Source of the DNA: JAKAXG01 sp035702985 | GTDB taxonomy: Bacteria > Actinomycetota > Acidimicrobiia > Acidimicrobiales > Palsa-688 | Reading direction: 5' to 3' | DNA: 30,438 nt | NCBI GenBank assembly: GCA_035702985.1 | Contig: DASSZD010000186.1 | Span: forward strand, 1 to 30,438 | Shown: piece by piece, positions 23,306-30,438 of the stretch | How the letters are laid out: every line of letters begins with the position of its first letter | Numbering within the stretch: the stretch's first letter is position 1 | Made by a program: the position numbers and the translations under genes | The notes under the pieces: model-generated | The model's input: the letters and a program-made list of their open reading frames with translations, nothing else | Databases searched by the model: none | Told to the model about the DNA's origin: nothing

Positions 23306-24349
23306 GTGCTCTTCGACAGGGTTGCCGATCTGGATATCGGCAAGGAGTCGGTCACGGTCTGTGTCCGGGTGCCCGGCACTGGAGGTGATGCGGGACTGGC
23401 TGGTGCCCGAGGGGGTGGGCATCGCTGCGATGGAGTCCACCTCCACGTATTGGAAGCCGGTGTTCTACGGCCTGGAGGAGGTGATGGAGACCTGGCTGCT
23501 CAACGCCTCGCACATGAAGGCGGTGCCGGGGCGCAAGAGTGACGTCAAAGATGCCGAGTGGATCGCCCAGTTGCTCGAGGACGCCTCAATCAAGCTGTCC
23601 TCGGTGGCGTCCAGTCTGACCACGGCATCGGTCCGGTCGATGCTTCATGCCATGATCGCCGGGGAAAGCAGCCCGGAGGCATTCGCCGATCTGGCCAAGG
23701 GGAAGATGCGCCGCGAGATCCCCGACCTGGCCGAGGCTCTCACCGGCCACTTCGACACCGATCATGCCGGGCTGGCGCATTCCATCCTACGACGGCTCGA
23801 AATGGTCGAGCCGCCTTGGCGGAGATCAACGAGTCCGTGGCCTGGGCGTGCCGTCCCTGGGATCACCAGATCGCCCTGTTGACCACGATCCCCGGCGTGG
23901 GTGAACACACCGCCCAGGTCATCGTGGCCGAGACCGGTGCGGACATGTACCGGTTCCTCCCCGCGGGCCACCTGGCCTCGTGGGCCGGGCTCGCCCCTGC
24001 CTTGAACCAGTCGGCCGGCAAGAGGACCCCCGCTGGCAGCGGGCACGGAAACGAGGGGCTGCGATCGGTGCTGGTAGAGGCGGCCGCATCGGTCGGCCGA
24101 TCCCGCAAGCCGAACTATCTGACCTCCCGCTATACCCGTTTGGCCAAGCGGTGAGGCGTCGCCCAGACTCAGGTGGCCATCGCTCACTCGATCTTGGTCG
24201 CCGCCTACTACATGCTGCAACGCGACGAGCCCTATAGCGACCTCGGAGCCGACTGGCTGTCCGAACGGAACCACCAGGCCCACGCCCGCCGCCTGGTAAG
24301 CCAGCTCGAACACCTCGGCTACCGCGTCGTGCTCGACAACCCGCCGCGT
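23306..24349 (+). pseudogene. IS110-family transposase, frameshifted and deleted
   Basis: Fragments in two frames give an IS110 transposase: VLFDRVADLDIGKESVTV, then ESTSTYWKPVFYGLEE and SDVKDAEWIAQLLED, then IPGVGEHTAQVIVAETGADM, GHLASWAGLAP and the C-terminal SILVAAYYMLQRDEPY. At least four lesions are visible: a frameshift with loss near 23375; an in-frame deletion of about 40 residues near 23577, joining WIAQ to LLEDASIKL; a frameshift near 23810; and a stop TGA at 24152-24154 in RLAKR. The RuvC-like acidic residues and the serine region are partly kept. It cannot make full-length protein. The end is approximate; the frame stays open to 24631. Confidence 0.88.
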
Positions 24350-24684
24350 AAGTCTCAGCCCCACAGCAGAACCCACCTGGCCCTGCAGCTGACGTCGTGC
24401 GGCCTGCACCAGGCTATTCGCGGGTGTTCGGTTCCTAAGTGGCTGGCAGCTGGAGTGCTTTCCGGGAGCAGGGCGGTGGAGGGGCCACATGACGATGGGT
24501 TCGTCTACGGGCTGACGGACGAGGAGCGGAAGGTCGTCCGGGTCGCGGTACCCCCCTCCAGGTTGGAGCCAGCTCGAGCAAGCCTTGAACTACTAGGACC
24601 GTTGCTGAAAGGAATTTTCGGAGCGAAGTAACTTATATGCAGCGATACTGGACATAGAGGCGAGAAATAACTCAAGATGGAGCC
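24350..24684. other. Right flank of IS110 and leader of the PAS-EAL gene
   Basis: The transposase frame stays open to 24631 here, but the sequence past 24350 has no recognisable protein family and is probably the IS end plus host DNA. GC drops sharply after 24600 (ACTTATATGC, GATACT), which is where the promoter of the next gene should be; no clear -35/-10 pair can be assigned. Confidence 0.4.
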
Positions 24685-26085
24685 GTGGGCAGCCGATCCG
24701 AGATGGCGATGGGCTGGCGTCAGGCTCGGATCGCCTCGCGGGATGTTGATCGGCTGCTCACGGTGCTGGTCGCAGGGTTCGTCATCACCACCGTCCTGGC
24801 CGTCGTCGCCCCCTGGCTGGGTCTCGAATCCCGGGCCCACCGAGCGGCGAGGCATGGGTTCGCCGCTTGGGATGCTCTCGTATGGCTCGTGTCGCTGGTC
24901 GCGGTCCTGTGGCGCTCCAGGTCCCGGATACGCCGGCTGAAGGATTGGTTGGTTAATTCTGACACGCAGGTCGCTGATTATGCCGCTACCAGTCGCGAGT
25001 GGACATGGGAATCAGATCGCCGGCTCGTGATGACCTCCTGCGGGCCAGCCGTGGCGCGCCTACTCGGACGATCCCCGGCCGAGATGGTGGGCCGCTCGAT
25101 GTTCGACTTCATCGACGCCACGGACGTGCCACGGGTCCGCTCAGTCCTGGCCAAGGCTCTCGAGGTTGGCAGGGGATGGGACGACGTCGAGCTGACATGG
25201 CAGCATGCGGACGGACACCAGGTCGTAATGGCGGGCACAGCGGTTCCGGTCTGGGGGCCCCACGGGGAAATCATTGGATTTCGCGGCTCCCGTGGGATGA
25301 TCGCCACAGGGCACCGTACCCCCGCGCTTGTCGACGCGAGCCGCCGCATCCAGCGAATCATCGACAACGAAGAGATCTCGATGGCCCTCCAGCCGATCAT
25401 CGATCTGACAACCCACCGGTGCATCGCCGTGGAAGCCCTCGCCCGCTTTCACGATAGCAGTTCGCCGGCAGCGGTCTTCCCAATGGCCGAAGAGGTCGGA
25501 CGCGGCGTGGATCTGGAACTGCTCACTCTGCGACTCGCGTTGAGGCAGCTGTCCGTCCTCCCCGATGAGGTCGCTCTGTCGGTTAACGCTTCCCCGAACT
25601 GTGTGCTCGATCCACGATTTGCAGTCACTCTAGCCGGGCTTCACGATCAGCTCTCCCGAGTAATCATCGAGATTACAGAGCACAATGCGGTCGGCTCCTA
25701 CTCGGACATCCTCGCCGCAGTCGGCCCACTGAGAGCACGAGGCCTGCGTCTGGCCGTCGATGACACAGGGGCCGGCTACGCCTCTTTCAGCCACGTGCTC
25801 AACCTGAGGCCGGACATCATCAAGATTGACCGATCTTTGATCATCGATATCGATCGAGACCTGGCACGCCGGTCCTTCATCACTGCTCTCATGCTCATGG
25901 CACTCGACCTCGGCGCTGTTGTAACTGCAGAGGGAATCGAGCGTCCGGAAGAACTCCAAGCCATCACGAACCTGGGTGTGGACCACGCCCAGGGATACCT
26001 CATCGGCCGGCCCACCACGGATTCCGGGCAATGGGAAACCTGGCGACAGGGCCGCTGGATCGTCGAACCACACACCGTTGCTTAG
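24685..26085 (+). CDS. Membrane PAS-EAL cyclic-di-GMP phosphodiesterase
   Basis: The 466-residue protein has two N-terminal membrane helices (about 24-46 and 62-77), a PAS domain (about 100-205, with GRSMFDFIDATDVPRV) and an EAL domain (225-445). Residues needed to hydrolyse cyclic di-GMP are all present: E250-A-L252, N301, E329, D359-D360, K380, E416 and Q436. The usual DDFGTGYSS loop reads DDTGAGYAS. There is no GGDEF domain. It likely lowers cyclic di-GMP in response to a signal sensed by PAS. The start is GTG 24685 or ATG 24703. Composition is clearly less GC-rich than the chromosomal genes on the left. The regulator and surface genes follow on the same strand. Confidence 0.92.
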   Translation: MGSRSEMAMGWRQARIASRDVDRLLTVLVAGFVITTVLAVVAPWLGLESRAHRAARHGFAAWDALVWLVSLVAVLWRSRSRIRRLKDWLVNSDTQVADYAATSREWTWESDRRLVMTSCGPAVARLLGRSPAEMVGRSMFDFIDATDVPRVRSVLAKALEVGRGWDDVELTWQHADGHQVVMAGTAVPVWGPHGEIIGFRGSRGMIATGHRTPALVDASRRIQRIIDNEEISMALQPIIDLTTHRCIAVEALARFHDSSSPAAVFPMAEEVGRGVDLELLTLRLALRQLSVLPDEVALSVNASPNCVLDPRFAVTLAGLHDQLSRVIIEITEHNAVGSYSDILAAVGPLRARGLRLAVDDTGAGYASFSHVLNLRPDIIKIDRSLIIDIDRDLARRSFITALMLMALDLGAVVTAEGIERPEELQAITNLGVDHAQGYLIGRPTTDSGQWETWRQGRWIVEPHTVA

Positions 26086-26205
26086 GCGGCGTCTGACAAG
26101 GTTGTTCGCGGTCGCCCGCCCTTGAGCTGGGCTCGGCTGGAAGAGAGTCCCTCCAGACAGTGGCGCAGAGTTAAGGGATGGCTGCCCGTCACCGACAATT
26201 CAGCC

Positions 26206-26958
26206 ATGCCGGAAGTTACCGCCTTTCGAAGGTCCGACCAGATATCCATTACCGGGCAGGGTCGCTCCCCGGCCCAGGCGATCGAGGATCTGCTTACCCT
26301 CACCCACCTGGCAGCCGGAGTGTCATCGGTGGCCCTCGGCTACCCATGGTCGGACGGCTCCTGGAAGCTCAAGTGGGGGGGCGGATCGACCCGGCCGCCG
26401 GTGCCCCACGATCTGCTCACCCGGATCGCATCGCACGGGGGGCCGCTCGAGATCCCCGACCTCGAAGATGTCGTGCCGCACAGTTCCATGGTCCGGTTCC
26501 CCTACTCCCTGAGATGGGCCTTTGGAGTTGCCATCCGTGACGATCCGCGAAACCGGACCACCGTCCTGGTCCTATTGGACACTTGTCTTCGATCCCGCAG
26601 CCATCGGGAAGACCAAGCTCTACGGCACGCGGCCCGTCGCGCCCGGGAACTCCTGGCGGAGCAGGCCTCAGAGAAGAACGGCCGACCGTGGGTGCGGGCG
26701 GACGATCATCTGCGAATCAGGCCCGAATCGATCAAGACAGCACAACCCATGAACCTGCGACCGCAACCCTTAAGCCGCCTCCGTCGCAGCAACGAGGTGG
26801 CCGCCATGTTCGACGTCACCGAACGGACGGTCCTCAATTGGGCGGCTTCTGGCAAGCTGCCGAGCATCCGGACTGTCGGAGGCCACCTTCGCTTCCGCGA
26901 GGACGACCTGCAGGCACTGCTGGGATCCTTGCGCACTCCACACGGGCCTCGTGCTTGA
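26206..26958 (+). CDS. Putative regulator with GAF-like and MerR-type HTH domains
   Basis: The 250-residue protein has an N-terminal alpha/beta region (about 15-160) that looks like a divergent GAF sensor (TLTHLAAGVSSVALGYPW, RWAFGVAIRDDP). At its C-terminus (about 190-242) is a MerR/excisionase-like helix-turn-helix reading RRSNEVAAMFDVTERTVLNW followed by SIRTVGGHLRFREDDLQALL. It is probably a transcription factor, unlike classical MerR proteins in having its DNA-binding domain last. ATG 26206 is chosen as the first ATG; the frame opens at TTG 26122. It lies between the PAS-EAL gene and the surface genes, which may be its targets. The GAF call is tentative; the HTH call is good. Confidence 0.75.
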   Translation: MPEVTAFRRSDQISITGQGRSPAQAIEDLLTLTHLAAGVSSVALGYPWSDGSWKLKWGGGSTRPPVPHDLLTRIASHGGPLEIPDLEDVVPHSSMVRFPYSLRWAFGVAIRDDPRNRTTVLVLLDTCLRSRSHREDQALRHAARRARELLAEQASEKNGRPWVRADDHLRIRPESIKTAQPMNLRPQPLSRLRRSNEVAAMFDVTERTVLNWAASGKLPSIRTVGGHLRFREDDLQALLGSLRTPHGPRA

Positions 26959-26975
26959 TGCAGCGAACTGGTTGA

Positions 26976-26995
26976 CCGCCGCGTTCTCTCGGCGG
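26976..26995 (+). terminator. Possible terminator hairpin after the regulator gene
   Basis: CCGCCG (26976-26981) and CGGCGG (26990-26995) form a 6-bp stem with an 8-nt loop, 18 bp after the regulator stop. There is no U-tract, so strength is uncertain. Confidence 0.35.
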
Positions 26996-27121
26996 GATGT
27001 CTGTGCCCGAAGTCGCTCAAGTTGTCCTATTCGGCGTCGATATTCCTTCCTGTAACAGGCGGCTCTGCCAACGCAGAGAACCCGGCGGACGAAATGGCGC
27101 CCCGGGATGTTAGGAAGGAAC

Positions 27122-28033
27122 GTGGTATTGAAGATGGCGTCTGAAGTCAGGCGTCCGCGCCGTACCGGTCGCGGACTGGTTGGTATTGTAGCTGTGTCGG
27201 TTGCCGGTTTCGGGGCGTTGACGGCTTGGCCCGCTTCCTCATTTGCGGCGACTGGCACTACCTCAGCATCGGTGACCGGCGGTTCGCTGTCTGTGGGTTC
27301 CGTGGGCACCATGAGCGCCCTCACGCCGGCGATAGGCTCAAGCAGTACCGGTGCCTTGCCGTCGGCTCAGTGGGCGGACGACACCGGAACCGGAAGCGGG
27401 TGGAATGGCACCGTTGCGATATCACCTCTCACCTTTACCGGCACGTGGGTAGCTGGTTCGAATAATGGATCCACGTCCACCAGTCTGACCAGCACAGCTG
27501 CCGGCTCTTACACGGGTACTGCCGACGGTGTGTCGTACACCCTGAAGGTTACTACCGCCACGACCGGCGGGGTAACCGCCTTCAGCTACACCTCCACGGC
27601 CGCTGCGGACCCGTCAGGCACCGGATCGGCTACCAACGGTACGCCGACTGCAGTTGGGAACGAGGGGCTGGCCATTACTTTCGACAGCTCCGGTACGTAC
27701 AAGGTGGGGGATACCTACACAGTTCTGGCGGGAACCCAATCAGCCAGTGCACTGACGGTCGACACAGCGACCGCCCCCGCGGTGTCCTCGAGCAACACGA
27801 CCAGCCCGGGGCCTGGATACGTGAACAACGGATCCACCATCCCGGCTGGCTCCGCAGTCGGAACCGTCAACAGCGCCGGTGCCGTAAGGGTTCTTTCTGC
27901 AGCACTGGGCCAGGGTGCAAGCGGAACCGGCTATTACACGGCCGCGCCCGGTGTGTCGATAACGGCCGACAACAACTCCTGGGCCAAGACATATAGCGGC
28001 ACCTTGGTGTACAGCATCGTCACTGGGCCGTGA
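27122..28033 (+). CDS. Secreted WxL-like surface protein
   Basis: The product of about 303 residues has a basic start, a hydrophobic signal segment (GLVGIVAVSVAGFGALTAW) and a likely cleavage near SSFAATG. The mature part is rich in Thr, Ser, Gly and Ala and beta-strand-like. It shows WADDTGTGSGWNGTVAIS near the front, close to the first WxL-domain motif but with Gly in place of Leu, and ends with SGTLVYSIVTGP, as WxL-type domains do. Such proteins bind peptidoglycan and sit on the cell surface. A DUF916 gene follows, the usual partner. GTG 27122 has AGGAAGGA just upstream; ATG 27107 and ATG 27134 are alternatives. The family call rests on pattern and neighbour. Confidence 0.7.
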   Translation: MVLKMASEVRRPRRTGRGLVGIVAVSVAGFGALTAWPASSFAATGTTSASVTGGSLSVGSVGTMSALTPAIGSSSTGALPSAQWADDTGTGSGWNGTVAISPLTFTGTWVAGSNNGSTSTSLTSTAAGSYTGTADGVSYTLKVTTATTGGVTAFSYTSTAAADPSGTGSATNGTPTAVGNEGLAITFDSSGTYKVGDTYTVLAGTQSASALTVDTATAPAVSSSNTTSPGPGYVNNGSTIPAGSAVGTVNSAGAVRVLSAALGQGASGTGYYTAAPGVSITADNNSWAKTYSGTLVYSIVTGP

Positions 28034-28055
28034 CAGGTTAGGGCGAAAGAGGCGG

Positions 28056-28084
28056 GCGGGGCGCCACGAGGTGGGGTGCCCCGC
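28056..28084 (+). terminator. Hairpin between the two surface-protein genes
   Basis: GCGGGGC (28056-28062) pairs perfectly with GCCCCGC (28078-28084), with partial pairing inside. It follows the WxL-like stop by 23 bp and lacks a U-tract. It may stabilise the upstream transcript or lower read-through into the DUF916 gene. Confidence 0.5.
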
Positions 28085-28120
28085 TCTGCGTCGGCTTTCA
28101 ACCGAACCAGACGATATTGC

Positions 28121-28227
28121 AGGAGGTGCATCACCTGAATACCCGCTTCATGGCGCCACTATCGTGTATCTGCCTGAACCGGGCGGACGGCGAGGAAGGC
28201 GGATTGACGTGTGGAACCTCCGAGTGA
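28121..28227 (+). promoter_or_regulatory. Shine-Dalgarno-like dyad and possible leader ORF
   Basis: AGGAGG at 28121-28126 overlaps a perfect dyad AGGTG-CAT-CACCT (28124-28136). Eight nt after the AGGAGG a CTG (28135) opens a 30-codon frame ending at TGA 28225-28227, overlapping the start of the DUF916 gene. The dyad may be an operator or may hide the ribosome site; the leader ORF is speculative because of its CTG start. Confidence 0.3.
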
Positions 28228-29333
28228 TCAGGAGTTGGCTACTGGTTGCCGTCAGTTTGACGCTGGGGCTGGCCATCTTGGTCGCGGGTGCCCAGCCTGT
28301 GACTGCCGCCCCCCAGAGCGCGACAACGGGTGGTCAGAGTCCTCCTGCCCCGGGGCTTGTGCCGAACGATCCTGGCCCTCATGGCTACTTCGAGCTCAGC
28401 CTGAATCCTGGACAGTCTCGGATGGGCTCCGTCGCGCTCTCGGATCCTTCCTCCACGGGCGCGATCTTTGATGTCTATCCTGTCGACGCCGTTACTTCCG
28501 CAGCGACAGGGGTGGCGTACAGCGGGTTGGGAGACGCGCCGACTTCAGCAGGTTCGTGGGTCCACCTTGATCTGCACTCGGTTGCGCTTCAGGCTCATCA
28601 GTCCCGAAGCGTCACATTCCAAGTGTCGGTGCCACCTCGGATCCATCCCGGCGATTACGTCGCCGGGATCGCGGCCCAGAATCCCACCGCTGCGCACCAA
28701 GGCGGATCCACCGGCCTCGGGGTAGGCGTGTCCCTGGCAGTCGACACCCGCGTGGTGGTGGCCGTCGTCATTCATGTTCCCGGTCCGGCAGCAACGGCAA
28801 TCCAGCTGGGTAGACCCAGGCTCGCCGCTCAGAACGGAGTAAGGCAGGTCGTCGAGCTCCCGATGACCGACAACGGCGGTTTGTTGGCGAAGCCAGAGTT
28901 ATCTTCGGCCGTCCGACGCTGCACCGGTGGTCCCAACCTGGCTTCCATCACACGTCAGCTCGATACCTTCGTACCCCACACCACGATTACCTACGTGTGG
29001 TCGCTTGCGACGCTCGTCCTATCCCCCGGCTGCTACCGCATCTCGGCAACTCTTTCCAACCTCGGGAACCGGCTGTCGTCGGTCACTACTGATGCACATT
29101 TGAGCCCGGATCAAGCCAAGGTCCTGCCGATCGGCTCCCGAAAGCAGCGCCAAACGAACCACGGGATCAGCGTTCTGTACCTTGCAGGAGGCACCGTGGC
29201 CGCTGCAGGTGTTGTCATGGCATTCGGAATAGCTACCCTTCGATCTCGTAGACGGCGACGGGCGCTCGAGCAGGAGTTAGCGCTGATGAAGCAGGGAGCC
29301 GCTAGTTCATCGCATGGGAAGTCGTCTACATAG
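28209..29333 (+). CDS. DUF916 (WxL-interacting) membrane-anchored surface protein
   Basis: The 374-residue protein has a signal peptide (hydrophobic to about residue 34), an extracellular DUF916/WxL-interacting domain with the typical GYFELSLNPGQSRMGSVAL, FDVYPVDAVTS, WVHLDL and IHPGDYVAGIAAQNP motifs, a second beta-rich domain, and a C-terminal membrane helix (about 325-347) followed by a basic cytoplasmic tail SRRRRRALEQEL. In Firmicutes such proteins anchor WxL proteins to the cell wall; the WxL-like gene lies just upstream here. GTG 28209 gives a clean signal peptide and follows a GGAAGG region; the frame is open back to 28071 without protein character. Confidence 0.85.
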   Translation: MWNLRVIRSWLLVAVSLTLGLAILVAGAQPVTAAPQSATTGGQSPPAPGLVPNDPGPHGYFELSLNPGQSRMGSVALSDPSSTGAIFDVYPVDAVTSAATGVAYSGLGDAPTSAGSWVHLDLHSVALQAHQSRSVTFQVSVPPRIHPGDYVAGIAAQNPTAAHQGGSTGLGVGVSLAVDTRVVVAVVIHVPGPAATAIQLGRPRLAAQNGVRQVVELPMTDNGGLLAKPELSSAVRRCTGGPNLASITRQLDTFVPHTTITYVWSLATLVLSPGCYRISATLSNLGNRLSSVTTDAHLSPDQAKVLPIGSRKQRQTNHGISVLYLAGGTVAAAGVVMAFGIATLRSRRRRRALEQELALMKQGAASSSHGKSST

Positions 29334-29743
29334 CCGAACAGAAAAGACCGGTCCAAGTCTCAGATCTGAAAGGAGGAACCTGGGCAGGGCGCTCGGAAGC
29401 TGAAGACGGATCGATGGGGGTTGGGGGGTGTCTGGATCGGTTCTGCATGGTGCAGACTTATAGCCGGGGACATTCCACAAGGGACAGGATTAGCGGTCTG
29501 GCCTCTGGTTCCGATTTTACTGTTCCAGGTCATCTGACTAGTTAGGTCAGGTCATGAAGATGTGGTCCGGATGGAGGGCTTCTTACACCCTCCGTTGGAC
29601 CAGTGTCACAAACCATCCTGTTGATGTGAAAAAACGCTGACGAAACTGGATCCGTGCATAAGTGCGGAGTTTGGTGTCAGGCCCAGGATCCGGATCGTTC
29701 GACCGGGCGGTCCGTCTGGAGTCGGGCCACCTCCGATCACCGG
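29334..29743. other. Long untranslated region before the protease gene
   Basis: This 410-bp stretch holds no convincing gene. It contains AAAGGAGG at 29369-29376 with no ATG, GTG or TTG at a usable distance, a 43-codon frame at 29414-29545 of doubtful value, repeated AGGTCA units around 29526-29553, and the hairpin listed separately. GC is well below the chromosomal average. It may be a regulated leader. Confidence 0.5.
29563..29602 (+). promoter_or_regulatory. Two-tier hairpin in the protease leader
   Basis: An outer stem TGGTCC (29563-29568)/GGACCA (29597-29602) encloses an inner stem GGAGGG (29573-29578)/CCCTCC (29588-29593) with a 9-nt loop. Both stems are perfect. The small bulges between them suggest a real structured RNA element. 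No U-tract follows, so it is not a standard terminator. Confidence 0.5.
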
Positions 29744-30438
29744 ATGGCCAGGCGGATCGGACTCGCTGTCGGAGTCACGGTCGTCATCTCGCTAGCGACG
29801 CCCGGTCTTGCCGTCATTACAGCGGGGGCGGTCAAGCGGAGCACGTATGTGGTGCAAGCCGCTTCCGTGGCCGAAGCTCGTTCAGCTGTCGATGGCGTGG
29901 GCGGTCGCGTGGGGCTGGCGCTGCCGATCGTTGACGGTGTCGAAGCTGAGTTGAATCCGAGCCAGTTCCGCGCTCTCCATGCTCGGCACGCCGTCGGCGT
30001 CACACCTGACGTAGGGATGCATTTCCTCGGATCGTCCTTCGGGGCCGGGGATCAGACTCCTCAGTTGGCTCGAATGGATGTCAATGGGCTTTGGAGTCCG
30101 AGTGCCGGTCAGGGAGTTGGTGTGGCCCTCATCGATACCGGTGTGGCCATGACCCCAGGGATCCCCCGGAGTCACCTCGTGGTGGGGCCGAATTTTTCCA
30201 GTTCAGCCGACAATCTTGACAGGTACGGCCACGGTACGTTCATGGCCGGCCTGATCGCTGGTCACGCCACGCAGGCGGCCGGTTCGGTGCCTGGTGTCGC
30301 GCCTGGGGCCACACTGGTGTCGGTGAAGGTGGCCGGCGACGACGGATCCACCACCTTGGGCCAGGTCATCCAGGGAATCGGGTGGGCCGTAGCCAACAGA
30401 GCCAGGTACGGCATTCGAGTCCTGTCCATCTCGTTTGG
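29744..30438 (+). CDS. Subtilisin-like (S8) secreted serine protease, 5' part
   Basis: The frame is open from ATG 29744 to the window end (231 codons), so the gene is truncated by the window. It has a signal peptide (MARRIGLAVGVTVVISLATP), a propeptide resembling inhibitor I9 (TYVVQAASVAEARSAVDGVG), and the first part of an S8 domain. The catalytic Asp is D131 (VGVALIDTGVA) and the catalytic His is H163 (DRYGHGTFMAGLIAG). The catalytic Ser would lie beyond the window. A longer frame starts at GTG 29654, but the ATG gives a proper signal peptide. No Shine-Dalgarno is clear. It may process the surface proteins encoded upstream. Confidence 0.9.
   Translation, partial: MARRIGLAVGVTVVISLATPGLAVITAGAVKRSTYVVQAASVAEARSAVDGVGGRVGLALPIVDGVEAELNPSQFRALHARHAVGVTPDVGMHFLGSSFGAGDQTPQLARMDVNGLWSPSAGQGVGVALIDTGVAMTPGIPRSHLVVGPNFSSSADNLDRYGHGTFMAGLIAGHATQAAGSVPGVAPGATLVSVKVAGDDGSTTLGQVIQGIGWAVANRARYGIRVLSISF

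Larger units (their letters stand above)
23101..24684 (+). mobile_element. Decayed IS110-family insertion sequence (outer limits approximate)
   Basis: A broken IS110 transposase gene is flanked by a long non-coding left part (about 23101-23305) and a shorter right flank. IS110 elements lack terminal inverted repeats, so the ends cannot be drawn from sequence alone. The insertion separates the relaxase from the surface-protein genes and lies inside the integrative element or at one of its internal junctions. Confidence 0.6.

Noticed and set aside
24350..24631. Extension of the transposase frame considered as real protein
   Set aside because: Past the normal IS110 C-terminus and without family character; the frame is open by chance after the gene decayed.
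29414..29545. 43-codon frame in the protease leader
   Set aside because: No ribosome site at a usable distance and no recognisable features; kept only as part of the leader description.

Overview
The window is a very GC-rich chromosomal segment, followed from about 17.8 kb by a distinctly more AT-rich accessory region. Codon composition, Thr/Pro-rich secreted linkers, an NDMA-dependent (mycofactocin-type) alcohol dehydrogenase and frequent GTG/TTG starts point to a member of the Actinomycetota, possibly Acidimicrobiia. That placement is inference; no rRNA or marker gene is present to fix it.

Region 1 (1-9.1 kb) holds housekeeping and envelope genes: glucose-6-phosphate isomerase (-), a DUF1361 membrane protein (-), a HAD phosphatase (+), an aldo/keto reductase (-), a secreted or anchored Pro/Thr-rich protein (+), a phosphomannose-isomerase-type cupin (+), a LysM-NlpC/P60 cell-wall hydrolase (-), UDP-glucose 4-epimerase (-) and a small YdjM-like membrane protein (+). 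Several of these start codons lie only 6-9 nt behind a -10-like hexamer with no Shine-Dalgarno sequence, so leaderless transcription is likely. Three divergent gene pairs share very short promoter gaps of 73, 21 and 43 bp.

Region 2 (9.4-17.6 kb) carries a large HATPase-GAF-GAF-SpoIIE phosphatase, a FAD-linked oxidoreductase, a tight NDMA-type alcohol dehydrogenase / MoxR AAA ATPase / VWA operon, and a STAS anti-sigma antagonist. The phosphatase and STAS proteins fit a partner-switching stress circuit. The dehydrogenase and MoxR-VWA pair may be a dehydrogenase with its own maturation chaperones.

Region 3 (17.8-24.7 kb) is the left part of an integrative mobile element in a tRNA-Arg(ACG) gene. 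The order is tRNA, a small ORF, tyrosine integrase, excisionase-like HTH and a MobF (TrwC/TraA) relaxase-helicase, followed by a decayed IS110-family insertion that keeps its long non-coding left end. No second attachment site was seen, so the right boundary probably lies outside the window.

Region 4 (24.7-30.4 kb) has lower GC. It encodes a membrane PAS-EAL cyclic-di-GMP phosphodiesterase, a probable GAF-like/MerR-type HTH regulator, a secreted WxL-like surface protein, a DUF916 (WxL-interacting) membrane-anchored protein, and the start of a secreted subtilisin-like protease that runs off the window. This looks like a regulated cell-surface locus resembling the Firmicute WxL system and is the most interesting cluster here.
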